Source of the DNA: an uncultured Campylobacter sp.
GTDB taxonomy: Bacteria; Campylobacterota; Campylobacteria; Campylobacterales; Campylobacteraceae
Direction: 5' to 3'
NCBI GenBank assembly: GCA_938041615.1
Contig: CALISV010000115.1
Span: 1 to 5,770, forward strand
Length of the DNA stretch: 5,770 bases
This document shows, one piece after another, positions 5,479 through 5,770 of the stretch (position 1 is the stretch's first letter; every line of letters begins with the position of its first letter). Made by a program: the position numbers and the translations under genes. Below the pieces are notes generated by a model. That model had not been told where the DNA came from, ran no database searches, and worked only from the letters and a program-made list of their open reading frames with translations.

Positions 5479-5770
5479 AGGCTTTTATATCAAGCCCTAT
5501 TTTACCCGTTTTTCTTAAAAGCTCCATTATATCCGTCCCGTTTTCGCGTTCAGCTTTTAAGAAATTTTCAAAGAATTCACGCTTTATATCCTTATAAACA
5601 TAGGTTTTGCTTTTGCTCGCGGCTTGGATAGGTTTAAATTTATTCTCTTCGGGCGTTTCTTTGGTGGCTTGATCGCTTGCCGTACCCTCTTTTAGAGCTA
5701 TATTTTGTAGTACGTCTGCGATACTTTCGCCTTTTTTAAACGCATCTTTTAAAAAATTTAAAAAATCTTT
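5477..5770 (-). CDS. Unrecognised charged protein, C-terminal part
   Basis: An open frame of 97 codons runs from the right edge to a TAA at 5477-5479; the N-terminus lies outside the window. I do not recognise the family. What is visible is a first segment (about 1-28: KDFLNFLKDAFKKGESIADV...) that looks helical and amphipathic, then a polar, probably disordered linker rich in Thr, Glu, Lys and Gln (about 29-55), then a second likely helical segment (YKDIKREFFENFLKAER, about 59-75) and a tail LLRKTGKIGLDIKA. It has no cysteines, no membrane segment and no recognisable catalytic motif. Nine bases separate its stop from the ybgC start and the ybgC Shine-Dalgarno overlaps the stop, so it is very likely the upstream member of the same operon. 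Codon use (AAA, GCG/GCC mix, CTA) looks like its neighbours, so it is probably a real gene. Confidence 0.75.
   Translation of the reverse strand, partial: KDFLNFLKDAFKKGESIADVLQNIALKEGTASDQATKETPEENKFKPIQAASKSKTYVYKDIKREFFENFLKAERENGTDIMELLRKTGKIGLDIKA

Noticed and set aside
5223..5631. Two plus-strand open frames opposite ybgC and the upstream gene
   Set aside because: Antisense shadows of supported minus-strand genes, Arg/Leu/Phe-rich in composition, with no family pattern.

Overview
The window looks like a chromosomal housekeeping segment from a Campylobacter-type epsilonproteobacterium (Campylobacterota). Reasons: the gene block rpmH-rnpA-yidD-yidC-jag is packed with 1 to 4 base overlaps and has no dnaA next to it; the non-coding DNA is AT-rich; the -10 boxes have no clear -35 box; and the coding style uses many AAA, TTT and GCG/GCC codons with TTG and GTG starts. 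Base composition is moderate, so a mid-40s % GC Campylobacter (the rectus/showae/curvus/gracilis kind) fits better than C. jejuni. This is judged by eye. From memory, the whole order (jag, yidC, yidD, rnpA, rpmH, acetyltransferase, UDG-like, periplasmic protein, YbgC-like thioesterase) matches one C. jejuni locus (around Cj0957c to Cj0965c), which would make this a conserved segment rather than an island.

Left half (1-2603, minus strand): one polycistronic unit read right to left. Ribosomal protein bL34 (rpmH) and the RNase P protein (rnpA) come first, then the YidD insertion factor, the YidC insertase and the N-terminal part of Jag. The unit joins RNA maturation and ribosome assembly to membrane protein insertion. 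A promoter with an extended -10 element lies just upstream of rpmH. Neighbouring genes overlap by 1 base (yidC/jag, yidD/yidC), 4 bases (rnpA/yidD) or about 13 bases (rpmH/rnpA), which suggests translational coupling.

Middle (2604-2739): a 136-base divergent intergenic region with a promoter in each direction. Right half, plus strand (2740-5081): a spermidine/spermine-type GNAT acetyltransferase, a family 4-like uracil-DNA glycosylase with altered catalytic motifs, and a secreted protein with a type I periplasmic-binding-like pattern. The last two overlap by 4 bases.

Right end, minus strand (5069-5770): a YbgC-type acyl-CoA thioesterase runs tail-to-tail into the periplasmic protein gene with a 13-base overlap. 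It is preceded by the C-terminal part of an unrecognised charged protein in the same likely operon.

I see no RNA genes, CRISPR, insertion sequences or prophage signs, and no intergenic stretch over 300 bases. Nothing here is clearly a new system. The points most worth a second look are an rnpA reading frame without an ATG, GTG or TTG start, a UDG homologue that keeps its Fe-S cysteines but has changed catalytic motifs, a 14-base perfect palindrome over that gene's start codon, and the unknown periplasmic protein coupled to it.
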